A stretch of 64,000 nucleotides of DNA from a bacterium MS4. Lineage in GTDB: Bacteria > Bacillota > Clostridia > Oscillospirales > Acutalibacteraceae. Location of the stretch: positions 191,108-255,107 of the forward strand of contig CCFG01000011.1 of assembly GCA_000752215.1 (NCBI GenBank), read 5' to 3'. Below are positions 36,458 to 45,651 of this stretch, piece after piece (the first letter of the stretch is position 1; the number at the start of each line of letters is the position of its first letter). A program made the position numbers and the translations under genes. The notes under the pieces are model-generated. The model had not been told where the DNA came from. It ran no database searches and worked only from the letters and a program-made list of their open reading frames with translations.

Positions 36458-37198
36458 ATGGAAAAACTATCCTATAGGCTGCCTGTTTTTGAAGGGCCTC
36501 TTGACCTGCTGCTCTATCTGATTGCCAAAAATAAGCTGAATATCTGTGAGATTCCGATTGCCGAGCTTTTGGATCAGTACACGGAGCACATACAGGCGAT
36601 GAAGGAACAGGATATGGATATTGCGAGCGATTTTCTGGAGATGGCGGCGCGGCTGGTCTATATGAAAACCGTTTATCTGCTCCCGAAGCACGAGGAAGCG
36701 GACGAGCTTCGGCGGGAACTGAGCGGACAGCTTCTGGAATATCAGGAGTGTAAGCGTGTTGCGCAGATTTTGGCCGAACATTTCAGCTTTAACGCTTTTG
36801 TCCGCGAACCTTCTGAAATACAGGTTGATCCCACTTACCGGCGCAATCATACGCCCGCGGAGCTTTTTCATGCTTATCATAACGCGGTGGGGAGGGGCAG
36901 GCGTCTGATTCCGCCGCCGCCCGAAGCGTTTTCCCACCTTGTTACGCATAAAACCGTAACGGTTTCCTCCCGGATTATCTATGTACTGCGCCGCCTTTGG
37001 CAGAGAGACGGCATCAGATACGAAGAATTGTTTGAGGAAAAACGGGACAAATCCGATCTGGTGGCTACTTTTTTGGCGGTCCTGGAGCTGGTGAAAGGGA
37101 AGCGGGTGCGTATCGAAGGCGGAAGCTGCAGCGCGGTGGTAAAATTAATCAATGGCGGTGTGAAAAATTGGAGATCAAGAAATTTCAGGGAGCAATAG
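36458..37198 (+). CDS. scpA: Segregation and condensation protein A
   Basis: The kleisin subunit of the SMC-ScpAB condensin, which organises the chromosome. It is 246 aa. The N-terminus YRLPVFEGPLDLLLYLIAKNKLNI is the kleisin signature that binds the SMC neck. The C-terminal winged helix (SDLVATFLAVLELVKGKRV) binds the SMC head. The last 31 bases overlap scpB, indicating translational coupling. Confidence 0.96.
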   Translation: MEKLSYRLPVFEGPLDLLLYLIAKNKLNICEIPIAELLDQYTEHIQAMKEQDMDIASDFLEMAARLVYMKTVYLLPKHEEADELRRELSGQLLEYQECKRVAQILAEHFSFNAFVREPSEIQVDPTYRRNHTPAELFHAYHNAVGRGRRLIPPPPEAFSHLVTHKTVTVSSRIIYVLRRLWQRDGIRYEELFEEKRDKSDLVATFLAVLELVKGKRVRIEGGSCSAVVKLINGGVKNWRSRNFREQ

Positions 37199-37728
37199 AA
37201 GCGATCCTTTTCTCAAGCGGAGATCCGGTTTCCATTGACAGAATAGCGGACGCGCTGGAGCTGGACAAGTCCACCGTCGCGAAAATGCTTCAAAACCTGA
37301 TGGACGAGTTCAACCGCGAAGAGGCGGGAGTCCAGATTGTAAAGCTGGAAGATCATTATCAGATGTGTTCCAATCCTCAATATGCCGAATATGTCCGGCG
37401 GATTCTGGATATGCGCCGAAACACCCCCCTGTCCCAGGCGGGCATGGAGGTGCTTGCCATTGTTGCCTATAATCAGCCGGTAACAAAGGCTTTTGTAGAG
37501 CAGGTCCGCGGTGTGGACTGTTCCGGGGTGCTGGGCAGTCTGACTTCAAAGGGACTGATCGAAGAGCGGGGCCGGCTGGAGCTTCCGGGAAGGCCGCTGC
37601 TTTACGGCACCACGCCTAATTTTTTGCGGTGCTTGAACATTTCTTCTCTCAGCGAGCTTCCTCCTCTTGAAAAATCACGGCAGGAGGAAAACGAGGCAGA
37701 GGAAATGGCGGACGTTTCCGCCGGATGA
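37168..37728 (+). CDS. scpB: Segregation and condensation protein B
   Basis: The KITE partner of ScpA in the condensin complex. It is 186 aa with two winged-helix domains. IEAILFSSGDPVS, SQAGMEVLAIVAYNQPVTK and VRGVDCSGVLGSLTSKGLIEE are diagnostic. It uses a TTG start inside the end of scpA, behind GGCGGTG. The acidic C-terminus (QEENEAEEM) is poorly conserved. Confidence 0.95.
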   Translation: MEIKKFQGAIEAILFSSGDPVSIDRIADALELDKSTVAKMLQNLMDEFNREEAGVQIVKLEDHYQMCSNPQYAEYVRRILDMRRNTPLSQAGMEVLAIVAYNQPVTKAFVEQVRGVDCSGVLGSLTSKGLIEERGRLELPGRPLLYGTTPNFLRCLNISSLSELPPLEKSRQEENEAEEMADVSAG

Positions 37729-37759
37729 CCGGATAAATGGATAAACTGCAGGAGGCATT

Positions 37760-38407
37760 ATGACAGCTTTATTGATCGTTTTGGGAATTGTCCTGTTTCT
37801 TTTTGTCCTTCTGCTCTTTCCCGTTTCTGTTTCCGCCTGTTTTGAACAGGAATTTTCCGCGAAAATCAAGTATTTGTTTTTCAGCTATCAAATTCCGTCG
37901 GAATCCCAGGAAACCGGGGAACCGGAAAAAACTGGAAAGGAAGAAACAGGAGAAAAAAGTGACGCATATTCAAAATTCAGGGACATAATAAAGCGTAAGG
38001 GCTTATCTGGCTTTTTGGACATCATCAGTGAATTTGCCTCTATTGCCACAGGGGCGGCTAAAAAGCTTTTTTCTCACGTTGTCATTCAGCGTATTTTTGT
38101 TGATATTGCGGTTGCGGATGAAGACGCCGCTCAGGCCGCCATTTTCTACGGATGCACCTGTTCCGTGGTTTATCCTGCAATGGCGGTGCTTGTTACCCGA
38201 GTGAAATGCAAGGACTATCATATCCATATCGCTCCCGACTTCAACGAGAAGGAGTGCCGGATTTTCTTTACCTGCGAAATAAAAACAAAGCTGCTTTTTA
38301 TCCTTTCGTCTATGCTGCCCGCGCTATTAAAATCACTGATGCTGCTGAAAAAAATAAAAATAAACCCGACTAAAATAAATAAAACGACAGATAAGGCGGT
38401 GCATTAA
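37760..38407 (+). CDS. DUF2953 domain protein
   Basis: A 215-aa protein with one N-terminal transmembrane helix (residues 3-24), a charged linker (about 45-65), and the DUF2953 region (VDIAVADEDAAQAAIFYGCTCSVVYP), ending in a basic tail. It precedes the gerW/ytfJ gene by 2 bases, as in other spore formers, so a sporulation link is likely. No biochemical role is established. The ribosome-binding site is GCAGGAGGC. Confidence 0.82.
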   Translation: MTALLIVLGIVLFLFVLLLFPVSVSACFEQEFSAKIKYLFFSYQIPSESQETGEPEKTGKEETGEKSDAYSKFRDIIKRKGLSGFLDIISEFASIATGAAKKLFSHVVIQRIFVDIAVADEDAAQAAIFYGCTCSVVYPAMAVLVTRVKCKDYHIHIAPDFNEKECRIFFTCEIKTKLLFILSSMLPALLKSLMLLKKIKINPTKINKTTDKAVH

Positions 38408-38409
38408 AA

Positions 38410-38871
38410 ATGAGCGATCATCCTATTGAAGGCATGATGAATACAACTCTGGAAAAAATCAAACAAATGGTTGACATCAATTCTATTGTCGGCGACCCGA
38501 TTACCGCACCGGATGGCTCCATTATTATTCCGATCTCCAAAATCAGCTATGGATTCGCTTCCGGCGGTTCCGACTTCCCGAGTAAAGTCCAGTCGGAAAA
38601 AAACTTTTTCGGCGGAGGTACCGGAGCCGGCGTTTCCATCAATCCGGTGGCTTTCATTACGATTTGCAACGGCTCGGTGAAAATGCTGCAGATTGATCCT
38701 TACAACAATACCGCGGACAGAATGATCGGCATGTTCCCCGATATGGTCGATAAAATCAGCGGCCTTTTTAACAAAAAGGGCGAAGGAAAAAAATCAAAGA
38801 ATGCTGAAAACAAAAACGGGGATGATGTTTCACAGACAAAAGATGTGAAACTGGACGATCCGCAAATATAA
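38410..38871 (+). CDS. ytfJ: GerW-family sporulation protein (YtfJ)
   Basis: A 153-aa spore protein needed in Bacillus for normal germination. The family core is visible: MVDINSIVGDPITAPDGSIIIPISKISYGFASGG (begins near residue 20), GGGTGAGVSINPVAFI and an acidic/basic C-terminal tail. It lies directly after the DUF2953 gene (2-base gap) and before a D-Ala-D-Ala carboxypeptidase gene. Confidence 0.93.
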   Translation: MSDHPIEGMMNTTLEKIKQMVDINSIVGDPITAPDGSIIIPISKISYGFASGGSDFPSKVQSEKNFFGGGTGAGVSINPVAFITICNGSVKMLQIDPYNNTADRMIGMFPDMVDKISGLFNKKGEGKKSKNAENKNGDDVSQTKDVKLDDPQI

Positions 38872-38925
38872 TTTTTCAATATTGAAGCAACCGCTTGCAT
38901 ATAAATTTATAGGCAGGTGGTTGTT

Positions 38926-40065
38926 TTGTTAAAAAAGAAAATATCTTTATTTTTATGTCTGTTATTTTTCTCTTTTTCCTTTCCGGTTTTCGTATGGGCG
39001 GATGTCCAGCCGCAGGTTTCCGCAAAATCGGCGGTATTGATGAACGCGGACAATGGGCAGGTACTGTACGCGAAAAACGAAGATGACAAACGGCCCATGG
39101 CAAGCACGACAAAAATCATGACTGCTCTGATTACGCTGGAAACCGCCGCGGTGGATAATAAAATCGTTACCATAACGGACAGCATGGTTCGGGTAGAGGG
39201 TTCCTCCATGGGCCTGAAGCCCGGCAACAAGCTCAGCCTGAAGTCTCTGGCGGAAGGGATGCTGGTCGTTTCGGGAAATGACGCGGCCAATTCCGCGGCC
39301 ATCGCCATAGGCGGTTCCTTAGATGCCTTTGCGGAGCTAATGAATAAAAGGGCGCAGCAGTTAGGGATGAAGGACACCCATTTTGTCACGCCCTCGGGCC
39401 TGGACAATTCGGAGCATTATACAACGGCCAGCGATCTGGCCAAATTGGCTATGGCGGCAATGCAGAATACCGATTTTGCGGCCATCGCCTCCCAAAAGGC
39501 GGTCACTGTGCAATATGTCAATCCGGTTCAGACCATCCGTTTTACCAATCACAACAAGCTGCTGAGCATGTACGAGGGCTGTATCGGGGTAAAAACGGGC
39601 TTCACCAAAAAATCCGGAAGATGTCTGGTTTCCTCGGCGGAACGGGAGGGGGTCTGTCTGGTCGCGGTTACGCTGGATGCGCCCGACGACTGGAACGATC
39701 ATCAGAAAATGCTGAATTACGGGTTCGCGCAATTATCCTCGTATCCCGTTGACGACTCATCTTTCACTGTCCAGATTCCGGTTGTGGGCGGTTCGTCGAA
39801 CCAGATTACGGTGAAGGGCAGCGCGGGGAAAGAAATCGTTGTGACCGCTGATGAAATACCGAACATAAAAAGGACTGTTGAACTGCCCTCTTTTTTTTAT
39901 GCGCCCGTACAGGAGGGGCAGACGCTTGGCGTTGTCAGGTACACGTTGGATGGGAAAACGCTTGCCACCACGGACCTGATTGCCGACGGGCAGGTCCCGG
40001 GAGCTGCGATCCACAAAAATATGTTCCAGATATTTTGGGACTGGGTAAAAAATTTGTTTTTATAA
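38926..40065 (+). CDS. D-alanyl-D-alanine carboxypeptidase (DacB/DacF-like, sporulation type)
   Basis: A 379-aa penicillin-binding carboxypeptidase. The signal peptide is residues 1-25 (hydrophobic, ending VFVWAD). Motifs are S60-T-T-K63, S116-G-N118 and K223-T-G225. There is a C-terminal PBP5-like beta domain and a short amphipathic membrane-attachment tail. The TTG at 38926 has AGGTGG at good spacing; a GTG at 38917 overlaps that site. The position after gerW suggests control of cortex cross-linking, but that is inferred. Confidence 0.9.
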   Translation: MLKKKISLFLCLLFFSFSFPVFVWADVQPQVSAKSAVLMNADNGQVLYAKNEDDKRPMASTTKIMTALITLETAAVDNKIVTITDSMVRVEGSSMGLKPGNKLSLKSLAEGMLVVSGNDAANSAAIAIGGSLDAFAELMNKRAQQLGMKDTHFVTPSGLDNSEHYTTASDLAKLAMAAMQNTDFAAIASQKAVTVQYVNPVQTIRFTNHNKLLSMYEGCIGVKTGFTKKSGRCLVSSAEREGVCLVAVTLDAPDDWNDHQKMLNYGFAQLSSYPVDDSSFTVQIPVVGGSSNQITVKGSAGKEIVVTADEIPNIKRTVELPSFFYAPVQEGQTLGVVRYTLDGKTLATTDLIADGQVPGAAIHKNMFQIFWDWVKNLFL

Positions 40066-40091
40066 ATTAAATATAAAGGATGTATTATACG

Positions 40092-40925
40092 ATGGCAAAA
40101 GATGTTAGGCTGCAAAAAATGCTTGCGGACTGCGGGGTTGCTTCCAGAAGAAAGGCGGAAGAAATGATTTCCGCCGGGGAAGTAAAGGTAAATAGCGTTA
40201 CAGCAAAAATCGGCGATAAGGTAGATCCGAAAAAGGATAAGGTCAGCGTGAACGGCAGGCTGCTGGACACTCATGTGAAGCCGGTCTATATCATGCTGAA
40301 CAAGCCGCGCGGCTTTATCACCACCATGAGTGATGAAATGGACCGGAAATGTGTGGCAGAGCTCATTAAGGATGTACCGGAGCGTATTTATCCGGTGGGC
40401 CGTCTGGATCGGGAGTCCGAAGGGCTTCTGCTGATGACGAACGATGGTGAATTTGCCAACGCGATGACCCACCCGTCGCTGCACATTCCCAAAACCTATC
40501 GCGTAACGGTGCATCCTTCCATTTCGGAAGACCAGCTGACCCAGATAGCGGTGGGCATCGTAATCGACGGCAGAAAAACCGCGCCCGCCAAGGTCAACGT
40601 TCTTTCCCAGGAGGCCGGGCGCGTGGTGCTGGAAATCGTTCTGTACGAAGGAAGAAACCGTCAGATCCGTAAAATGTGCGAACAGCTCGGTCTGGAAGTA
40701 GCACGGCTGAAGCGGATTGCGGTCGGTCCTGTAAAGCTTGGAATGCTCCAGCCCGGAACGTGGCGTCCCCTTACCTCCGAGGAAGTTAAAAAGCTCACTG
40801 CCGGGGCAAAAGCGGACAAGCAGAGTAAAGAAGCGGGGAGTGAAGCGGATGATTTCCATTCTGACATTAAACGACCAAGACAGAGCCGCCCAAATCATAC
40901 GGACCGTTCCCGCCGCAGAAAATAA
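40092..40925 (+). CDS. rluB: 23S rRNA pseudouridine synthase (RluB/RsuA family)
   Basis: Isomerises a uridine in 23S rRNA. It is 277 aa. Residues 5-52 are an S4 RNA-binding domain (LQKMLADCGVASRRKAEEMI). The catalytic Asp is D106 in VGRLDRESEGLLLMTNDG, and LYEGRNRQIRKMCEQLGLEV is the third motif. The C-terminal 40 residues are a charged, basic tail. The last 77 bases overlap the next gene in another frame. Confidence 0.93.
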   Translation: MAKDVRLQKMLADCGVASRRKAEEMISAGEVKVNSVTAKIGDKVDPKKDKVSVNGRLLDTHVKPVYIMLNKPRGFITTMSDEMDRKCVAELIKDVPERIYPVGRLDRESEGLLLMTNDGEFANAMTHPSLHIPKTYRVTVHPSISEDQLTQIAVGIVIDGRKTAPAKVNVLSQEAGRVVLEIVLYEGRNRQIRKMCEQLGLEVARLKRIAVGPVKLGMLQPGTWRPLTSEEVKKLTAGAKADKQSKEAGSEADDFHSDIKRPRQSRPNHTDRSRRRK

Positions 40926-41241
40926 TGCGAAGGTTCTCGTGATGATGGATGGGAGGCGGGAGCTGGGCTATGTGGCCGTCGATATGCAGTCTTCGGTGAT
41001 CCGGATGCTGAAAATGGAGATCACCGGGTGCGAAAGCCTGGAAGAGTTGGATGCCCATGGCCGTTTGTGCGCGGACAGCATGCTCCGGGCTGCCGCCTCC
41101 TATGGAGCGGCGATCGGCGCCTATCGGATGGAATCCCGGATAGGCGGGCTTCAGGAGTTCCTTTCAGGATGCGGTTTTTTATGGTCAAATGATAAGTTCA
41201 CAAGTCCTCTGTCGAATTTTATAAAGATATGTCAAAAATAA
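40849..41241 (+). CDS. Hypothetical protein (130 aa), possibly GNAT-like
   Basis: ATG 40849 has GGGGAG 8 nt upstream and lies inside the 3' end of rluB, an overlap of 77 bases. The C-terminal part (ADSMLRAAASYGAAIGAYRMES... FLSGCGFLW) resembles the last helix and strand of GNAT acetyltransferases. The central acetyl-CoA loop (R/QxxGxG/A) is not visible, so the resemblance may be superficial. No function is proposed. The overlap suggests translational coupling to rluB. Confidence 0.6.
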   Translation: MISILTLNDQDRAAQIIRTVPAAENNAKVLVMMDGRRELGYVAVDMQSSVIRMLKMEITGCESLEELDAHGRLCADSMLRAAASYGAAIGAYRMESRIGGLQEFLSGCGFLWSNDKFTSPLSNFIKICQK

Positions 41242-41261
41242 ACAAAATTTTCCGGAAATAC

Positions 41262-41290
41262 TTGCTAACTTCTTTGTAATATATTATACT
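41262..41290 (+). promoter_or_regulatory. Promoter of the carboxyltransferase operon
   Basis: TTGCTA (41262-41267), a 17-nt spacer and TATACT (41285-41290), 60 bases before the first start codon. Confidence 0.7.
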
Positions 41291-41349
41291 TAATTTGATT
41301 TCGTTAATTTTTTTACATGAAAATTCAATATAAAACGGAGGAATGGAAA

Positions 41350-42708
41350 ATGAGTAAGGTCGATTGTGCGGAACGGCTGCGCACCGCCCGTGACACGGCG
41401 AAAAATGCGGCAGGCCATCGACGTATCAGCACTCTATTTGACGTAGGTAGCTTCAATGAAATCGACAGCTTGGCCAGGTCTGGGGAAGACTATGCGGAAG
41501 TTGTTGCGGGTTATGGCACAATTGAAGGCGTCCCCGCTTATGCTTTTGCCCAGAACAGCGACGTTGCGGGCGGTGCCATGTCGAGCGCTCAGGCTGCAAA
41601 AATCAAAAAGCTATATAATCTCGCCCTTAAAACAGGACTTCCTGTCGTTGGGATCTATGATTCTATCGGCGGCCGGCTGAAAGAGGGCGGCAATATGCTG
41701 GCGGCTTACGGCGACATTCTGTTGACCGCCAATAATCTTTCGGGAGTTGTTCCTCAAATTTCACTCGTGCTGGGTCCCTGCATCGGTACATCCGCGATGA
41801 TCGCCGCCAGCGCCGACATTGTGGTGATGTCGGATAAGGGCGAGCTGACCATCGATACCAATGGGGAACACGGTTCCGCAGAGGAGGCCGCGGAGCTGGG
41901 CGTTTGCCATCTTGCTGCCGGTGACGAGCAGGACGCGATTTCTTCCGTACGCAAGCTGGTTACCCTTCTGCCTTCCAATAATCTTTCCGGGGCCCCGGTC
42001 TTGGATATGCAGGGTTCTGCCGACACGGCCGACCTGACCGATGACTCCGATATCCATTCCATTCTTTCGGCGGTTTGCGATGATGACAGCTTTCTGGAGC
42101 TCAGTGAAAAATACGGCAAAGCCGCTGTTACGGGACTGTCCGAGATCGACGGCTCAACCACAGGCGTCATTGCCTTGACCGGCGTGCTGGATGCAGATGC
42201 CTGCGCCAAGGCGGCACGCTTTATAAGATTCTGCGATGCGTTTTCGCTGCCAGTCGTCACCTTTGTAAACGCTGAAAAATTCACTTCCCTGCGGGAGGCC
42301 TCTAAGCTGTCCAGCTGCTATTCGGAAGCAACGACCGGAAAAGTCGCCGTCATTACCGGCTCGGCTTACGGTCCTGTTTACGTTGCGACAGCCGGACGCG
42401 GAGCCAATGCCGATTATACTATGGCTTGGCCGAACGCGGTGGTTTCTCCGCTTGCACCGGAAACCGCGGCCGTATTTCTCTGGAATGACCGTCTGGCGGG
42501 CTCCGCCGATCCTGTTGCGGACCGTAAGCAGCTGATTGAAGAATATGAAACAACGGAAGCGTCTCCGTTTGGCGCTGCTGCCCACGGATTTGTGGAAGAC
42601 ATTATTCTTCCGGAAGAAACAAGAATCCGCGTGATTGCCGCTCTGCAGATGATATCGGGCAAAAGAGTTTCCGGTCTTCCCAAGAAACACAGCAACATTC
42701 AAATATAG
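41350..42708 (+). CDS. Divergent biotin-dependent carboxyltransferase (CoA-side, 12S/MmdA-like)
   Basis: A 452-aa carboxyltransferase, about 60 residues shorter than usual MmdA or 12S subunits. The crotonase-type double fold is clear (YGTIEGVPAYAFAQNSDVAGG, VVPQISLVLGPC). The usual oxyanion motifs are changed: DSGGAR becomes DSIGGR (104-109), GPCAGGAVYSPA becomes GPCIGTSAMIAAS (142-154), and the second-half PGFxPGxxQE segment is missing before REASKLSSCYSEATTGKVAVIT. It may carboxylate or decarboxylate an unusual acyl-CoA, or have a mainly structural role. First in an operon with a biotin carrier and a 5S/OadA-like subunit. The start is ATG 41350 with GGAGG. Confidence 0.8.
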   Translation: MSKVDCAERLRTARDTAKNAAGHRRISTLFDVGSFNEIDSLARSGEDYAEVVAGYGTIEGVPAYAFAQNSDVAGGAMSSAQAAKIKKLYNLALKTGLPVVGIYDSIGGRLKEGGNMLAAYGDILLTANNLSGVVPQISLVLGPCIGTSAMIAASADIVVMSDKGELTIDTNGEHGSAEEAAELGVCHLAAGDEQDAISSVRKLVTLLPSNNLSGAPVLDMQGSADTADLTDDSDIHSILSAVCDDDSFLELSEKYGKAAVTGLSEIDGSTTGVIALTGVLDADACAKAARFIRFCDAFSLPVVTFVNAEKFTSLREASKLSSCYSEATTGKVAVITGSAYGPVYVATAGRGANADYTMAWPNAVVSPLAPETAAVFLWNDRLAGSADPVADRKQLIEEYETTEASPFGAAAHGFVEDIILPEETRIRVIAALQMISGKRVSGLPKKHSNIQI

Positions 42709-42748
42709 TTACCGCAGATCAATTTGAATTATTTAGGAGGTCAAACAT

Positions 42749-43165
42749 ATGAAAAACCTTAAGATAACCGTTAACGGCACTGTTTATGATGTTCAGGTTG
42801 AAGAAGTAAGCGGTTCTGCTCCTGGAGCCGCGGCTTCCGCGCCCGTCGCCCCGGCTGCCAAGGCTGCGGCTCCCGCACCTGCGCAGGCAAGTGCTCCCGC
42901 TGCACCGGCGCCGACACCGGCTCCCGCTCCGAAGGCGGCTGTTCCGGCCGATGCGGAACTGATTTCCTCCCCAATGCCGGGCACGATCGTTTCCGTTAAC
43001 GTGACCCCGGGCCAGGCTGTGAAAAAGGGCGACGTCCTGCTGGTTTTAGAGGCAATGAAGATGGAGAATGAGATTATGGCTCCGCACGACGCTGCCGTCG
43101 CGGCGGTTCATGTAAACAAAGGGGACAGTGTTGATTCCGGCACTCCTCTTGTTTCCCTCCAGTAA
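42749..43165 (+). CDS. Biotin carboxyl carrier protein
   Basis: A 138-aa carrier. Residues 1-20 are a beta-strand segment. Residues about 22-66 are a long Ala/Pro linker. Residues 68-138 are the biotinyl domain with the biotin-accepting K104 in LEAMKMENE. The mobile arm would shuttle carboxybiotin between the two carboxyltransferase subunits encoded on either side. The ribosome-binding site is TTAGGAGGTC. The downstream gene begins 12 bases later. Confidence 0.94.
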   Translation: MKNLKITVNGTVYDVQVEEVSGSAPGAAASAPVAPAAKAAAPAPAQASAPAAPAPTPAPAPKAAVPADAELISSPMPGTIVSVNVTPGQAVKKGDVLLVLEAMKMENEIMAPHDAAVAAVHVNKGDSVDSGTPLVSLQ

Positions 43166-43177
43166 GGGGGCATTATC

Positions 43178-44578
43178 ATGGCTAAAAAAATTGGAATTAC
43201 CGAAACGATTCTGCGCGACGCTCATCAGTCTTTGATTGCAACCAGAATGCCCATTGAAGACATGCTGCCCATCCTTGATAAGCTCGACAAGGTCGGGTAT
43301 CATTCTTTGGAATGCTGGGGCGGCGCCACCTTCGACGCCTGTCTGCGTTTCCTGAACGAGGACCCGTGGGAAAGATTGAGGACCCTGCGCAAAAATTGCC
43401 CGAACACAAAGCTGCAGATGCTTTTCAGAGGGCAGAATATGCTTGGCTACCGTCATTACGCCGACGATGTACTGGAATATTTTGTCCAGCGTTCCGTAGC
43501 GAACGGCATTGACATTATCAGAATTTTTGACGCCTTGAATGATATCAAGAATTTGAATGTCGCCATTAAGGCCGCCAAAAAAGAGGGCGCTCACGCACAG
43601 GTCGCCATTTCCTATACGACCGGCCCGATTTTTACACATGAATATTATATTGACTATGCGAAGAGGATCGAGGAGACTGGAGCGGATTCCATCTGCGTTA
43701 AAGATATGGCCGCCCTTTTAACGCCTTATGAGACCTACGATCTTGTCAAAGCTATTAAATCCGTGGTGAAAATCCCGGTTCAGCTGCATACGCATTATAC
43801 CTCCGGCCTTGCTTCCATGTGTGAGCTGAAAGCCGTGGAAGCCGGTGCCGATCTGCTTGACACGGCCATGTCTCCTATGGCGCTGGGAACCTCCCACACT
43901 CCGACGGAGTCTATGGTGGCGGCGTTCAAGGGAACGGAATACGATACCGGCCTGGATTTGGTGCTGCTCAACGAAATCAGGGAATATTTCATGACCCTGA
44001 GAGCGAAGTACATCAAGAGCGGCCTGCTCGACCCCAGCATGCTGGCGACAAACACGAAGGCCCTGATTTATCAGGTGCCGGGCGGAATGCTGTCCAACCT
44101 GCTTTCACAGCTGAAGCAGGCCGGCAAGGCAGACAAACTGGAAGAGGTTCTTCAGGAAGTCCCGCGTGTCCGCAAGGATTCCGGCTATCCGCCGCTGGTT
44201 ACGCCTACGTCCCAGATCGTCGGCACTCAGGCAGTGTACAATATCATCACCGGCGAGCGTTACAAAATGTGTACGAATGAATTCAAGGATCTGGTTGCCG
44301 GAAAATACGGCTCCACTCCTTTGCCGATCGACGACGAGTTTGCGAAGAAGATTATCGGCGATACGCCGAGAGTCACGTGCCGTCCGGCCGACCTGCTGCA
44401 GCCTGAACTCGAATCCCTTCGCAAAGAGTGCGCCCAGTGGACGGAGCAGGAGGAAGACGTTCTTTCCTATGCCCAGTTCCCGAAGGTCGCGACCGACTTC
44501 TTTAAGAAACGCGCGGAGAAAAAATACGGCATTGACGGAAAGCACGCAGATGCCGAAAATATGGTTCATCCAGTCTAA
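43178..44578 (+). CDS. Pyruvate/oxaloacetate carboxyltransferase (OadA / transcarboxylase 5S-like)
   Basis: A 466-aa TIM-barrel carboxyltransferase that exchanges CO2 between oxaloacetate/pyruvate and biotin. The metal site is D14 (LRDAHQS), H204 and H206 (QLHTHYTSG), with the modified lysine K175 (ICVKDMAALL) also in place. It has no biotin domain of its own, like the 5S subunit of Propionibacterium transcarboxylase; the carrier is the preceding gene. No OadB membrane decarboxylase is nearby, so Na+ pumping is not implied here. Confidence 0.9.
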   Translation: MAKKIGITETILRDAHQSLIATRMPIEDMLPILDKLDKVGYHSLECWGGATFDACLRFLNEDPWERLRTLRKNCPNTKLQMLFRGQNMLGYRHYADDVLEYFVQRSVANGIDIIRIFDALNDIKNLNVAIKAAKKEGAHAQVAISYTTGPIFTHEYYIDYAKRIEETGADSICVKDMAALLTPYETYDLVKAIKSVVKIPVQLHTHYTSGLASMCELKAVEAGADLLDTAMSPMALGTSHTPTESMVAAFKGTEYDTGLDLVLLNEIREYFMTLRAKYIKSGLLDPSMLATNTKALIYQVPGGMLSNLLSQLKQAGKADKLEEVLQEVPRVRKDSGYPPLVTPTSQIVGTQAVYNIITGERYKMCTNEFKDLVAGKYGSTPLPIDDEFAKKIIGDTPRVTCRPADLLQPELESLRKECAQWTEQEEDVLSYAQFPKVATDFFKKRAEKKYGIDGKHADAENMVHPV

Positions 44579-44593
44579 TATCCTTTTCCCGAT

Positions 44594-44630
44594 CAATTCA
44601 GCCCCAAAATTGGGGCTGAATTGTTTTGCT
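44594..44630 (+). terminator. Intrinsic terminator of the carboxyltransferase operon
   Basis: CAATTCAGCCCCA (44594-44606) pairs with TGGGGCTGAATTG (44611-44623), followed by TTTTG. Confidence 0.88.
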
Positions 44631-44634
44631 CTAG

Positions 44635-44664
44635 TTGACAATTCCTATGGAAAACTGATATTAT
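44635..44664 (+). promoter_or_regulatory. Promoter of the yicC...thiN operon
   Basis: TTGACA (44635-44640), an 18-nt spacer and TATTAT (44659-44664). Confidence 0.72.
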
Positions 44665-44740
44665 TGTTAATAATGCTCTTTGTTCAAAATGGAAGACAGC
44701 TCTGCCACGATAAATTTAAAGTGAATTGAGATGATACTGC

Positions 44741-45619
44741 GTGATTAAAAGCATGACGGGCTTTGGAAGATGCGAAGAGGTGATCAACGGAAGGGACATT
44801 ATCATTGAGATTAAATCCGTGAATCACAGGTATTTTGAGTTTTCATCCCGGATTACCCGCGGATACGGTTTCTTGGATGAGAAATTGAAATCATACCTGC
44901 AAAGCAAAATTTCCAGAGGGAAAATCGACGTTTATGCTTTCATTGAGACCATGGAGGATACGGATGCCCAGGTTCTGGTCAACCATTCTCTGGCGGCGGG
45001 ATATGTGAATGCGCTGCGGGAGCTTGCGCAACGATACAGTCTGCGGGACGATATTTCCGTGGGGACCGTTTCAAGATATTCCGATATCTTTACCGTCCAT
45101 AAAGCGCCCGAAGACGAGCAGATCATTTGGGATTCCGTCCGGCAGGTCACCGACCAGGCGCTGGCTGCGTTTCTGAAAATGAGAGAAATAGAGGGGGAAC
45201 GCTTAAAGGCGGATGTTTTGCAGCGTGCGGAAACGATTCTGCAGACGGTCGGGAAAATCGAGGAGCGGTCTCCGCAGACCGTAAGCGAATATCAGCAGAA
45301 GCTGACCCAGAAGCTGACCGAGCTGTTGAGCGACAGCAATATCGACGAACAGAGAATCCTGACTGAAACTGCTATTTTCGCCGACAAGATTGCTGTCTCT
45401 GAAGAAACCGTACGGCTTCGCAGCCATTTTGAACAGTTCTCCAATATGCTGAATTCCAATGAGGCGATCGGCCGTAAGCTGGATTTTATCGTACAGGAAA
45501 TGAACCGTGAGGCAAATACCATCGGTTCCAAATGCATTGATTCCCAAATCGCGTACATGGTTGTGGATATCAAAGCGGAGATTGAAAAAATCCGCGAACA
45601 GATACAAAATATTGAGTAA
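44741..45619 (+). CDS. yicC: YicC-family endoribonuclease / stress protein
   Basis: A 292-aa YicC protein. The N-terminus [10 protein letters not shown] is diagnostic, as are [15 protein letters not shown] and the C-terminal DUF1732 part [19 protein letters not shown]. Relatives are ribonucleases involved in RNA turnover. It uses a GTG start at 44741 with GAGATGAT upstream. First gene of a long housekeeping run (yicC-remA-gmk-rpoZ-priA...). Confidence 0.93.
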   Translation: MIKSMTGFGRCEEVINGRDIIIEIKSVNHRYFEFSSRITRGYGFLDEKLKSYLQSKISRGKIDVYAFIETMEDTDAQVLVNHSLAAGYVNALRELAQRYSLRDDISVGTVSRYSDIFTVHKAPEDEQIIWDSVRQVTDQALAAFLKMREIEGERLKADVLQRAETILQTVGKIEERSPQTVSEYQQKLTQKLTELLSDSNIDEQRILTETAIFADKIAVSEETVRLRSHFEQFSNMLNSNEAIGRKLDFIVQEMNREANTIGSKCIDSQIAYMVVDIKAEIEKIREQIQNIE

Positions 45620-45651
45620 TCATTGCCAAGGCAATGGAGGGGGATATCTTT

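Noticed and set aside
42793..42984. Antisense Ala/Gly-rich frame opposite the biotin carrier linker
   Set aside because: It is a mirror of the Ala/Pro repeat linker, not a gene.
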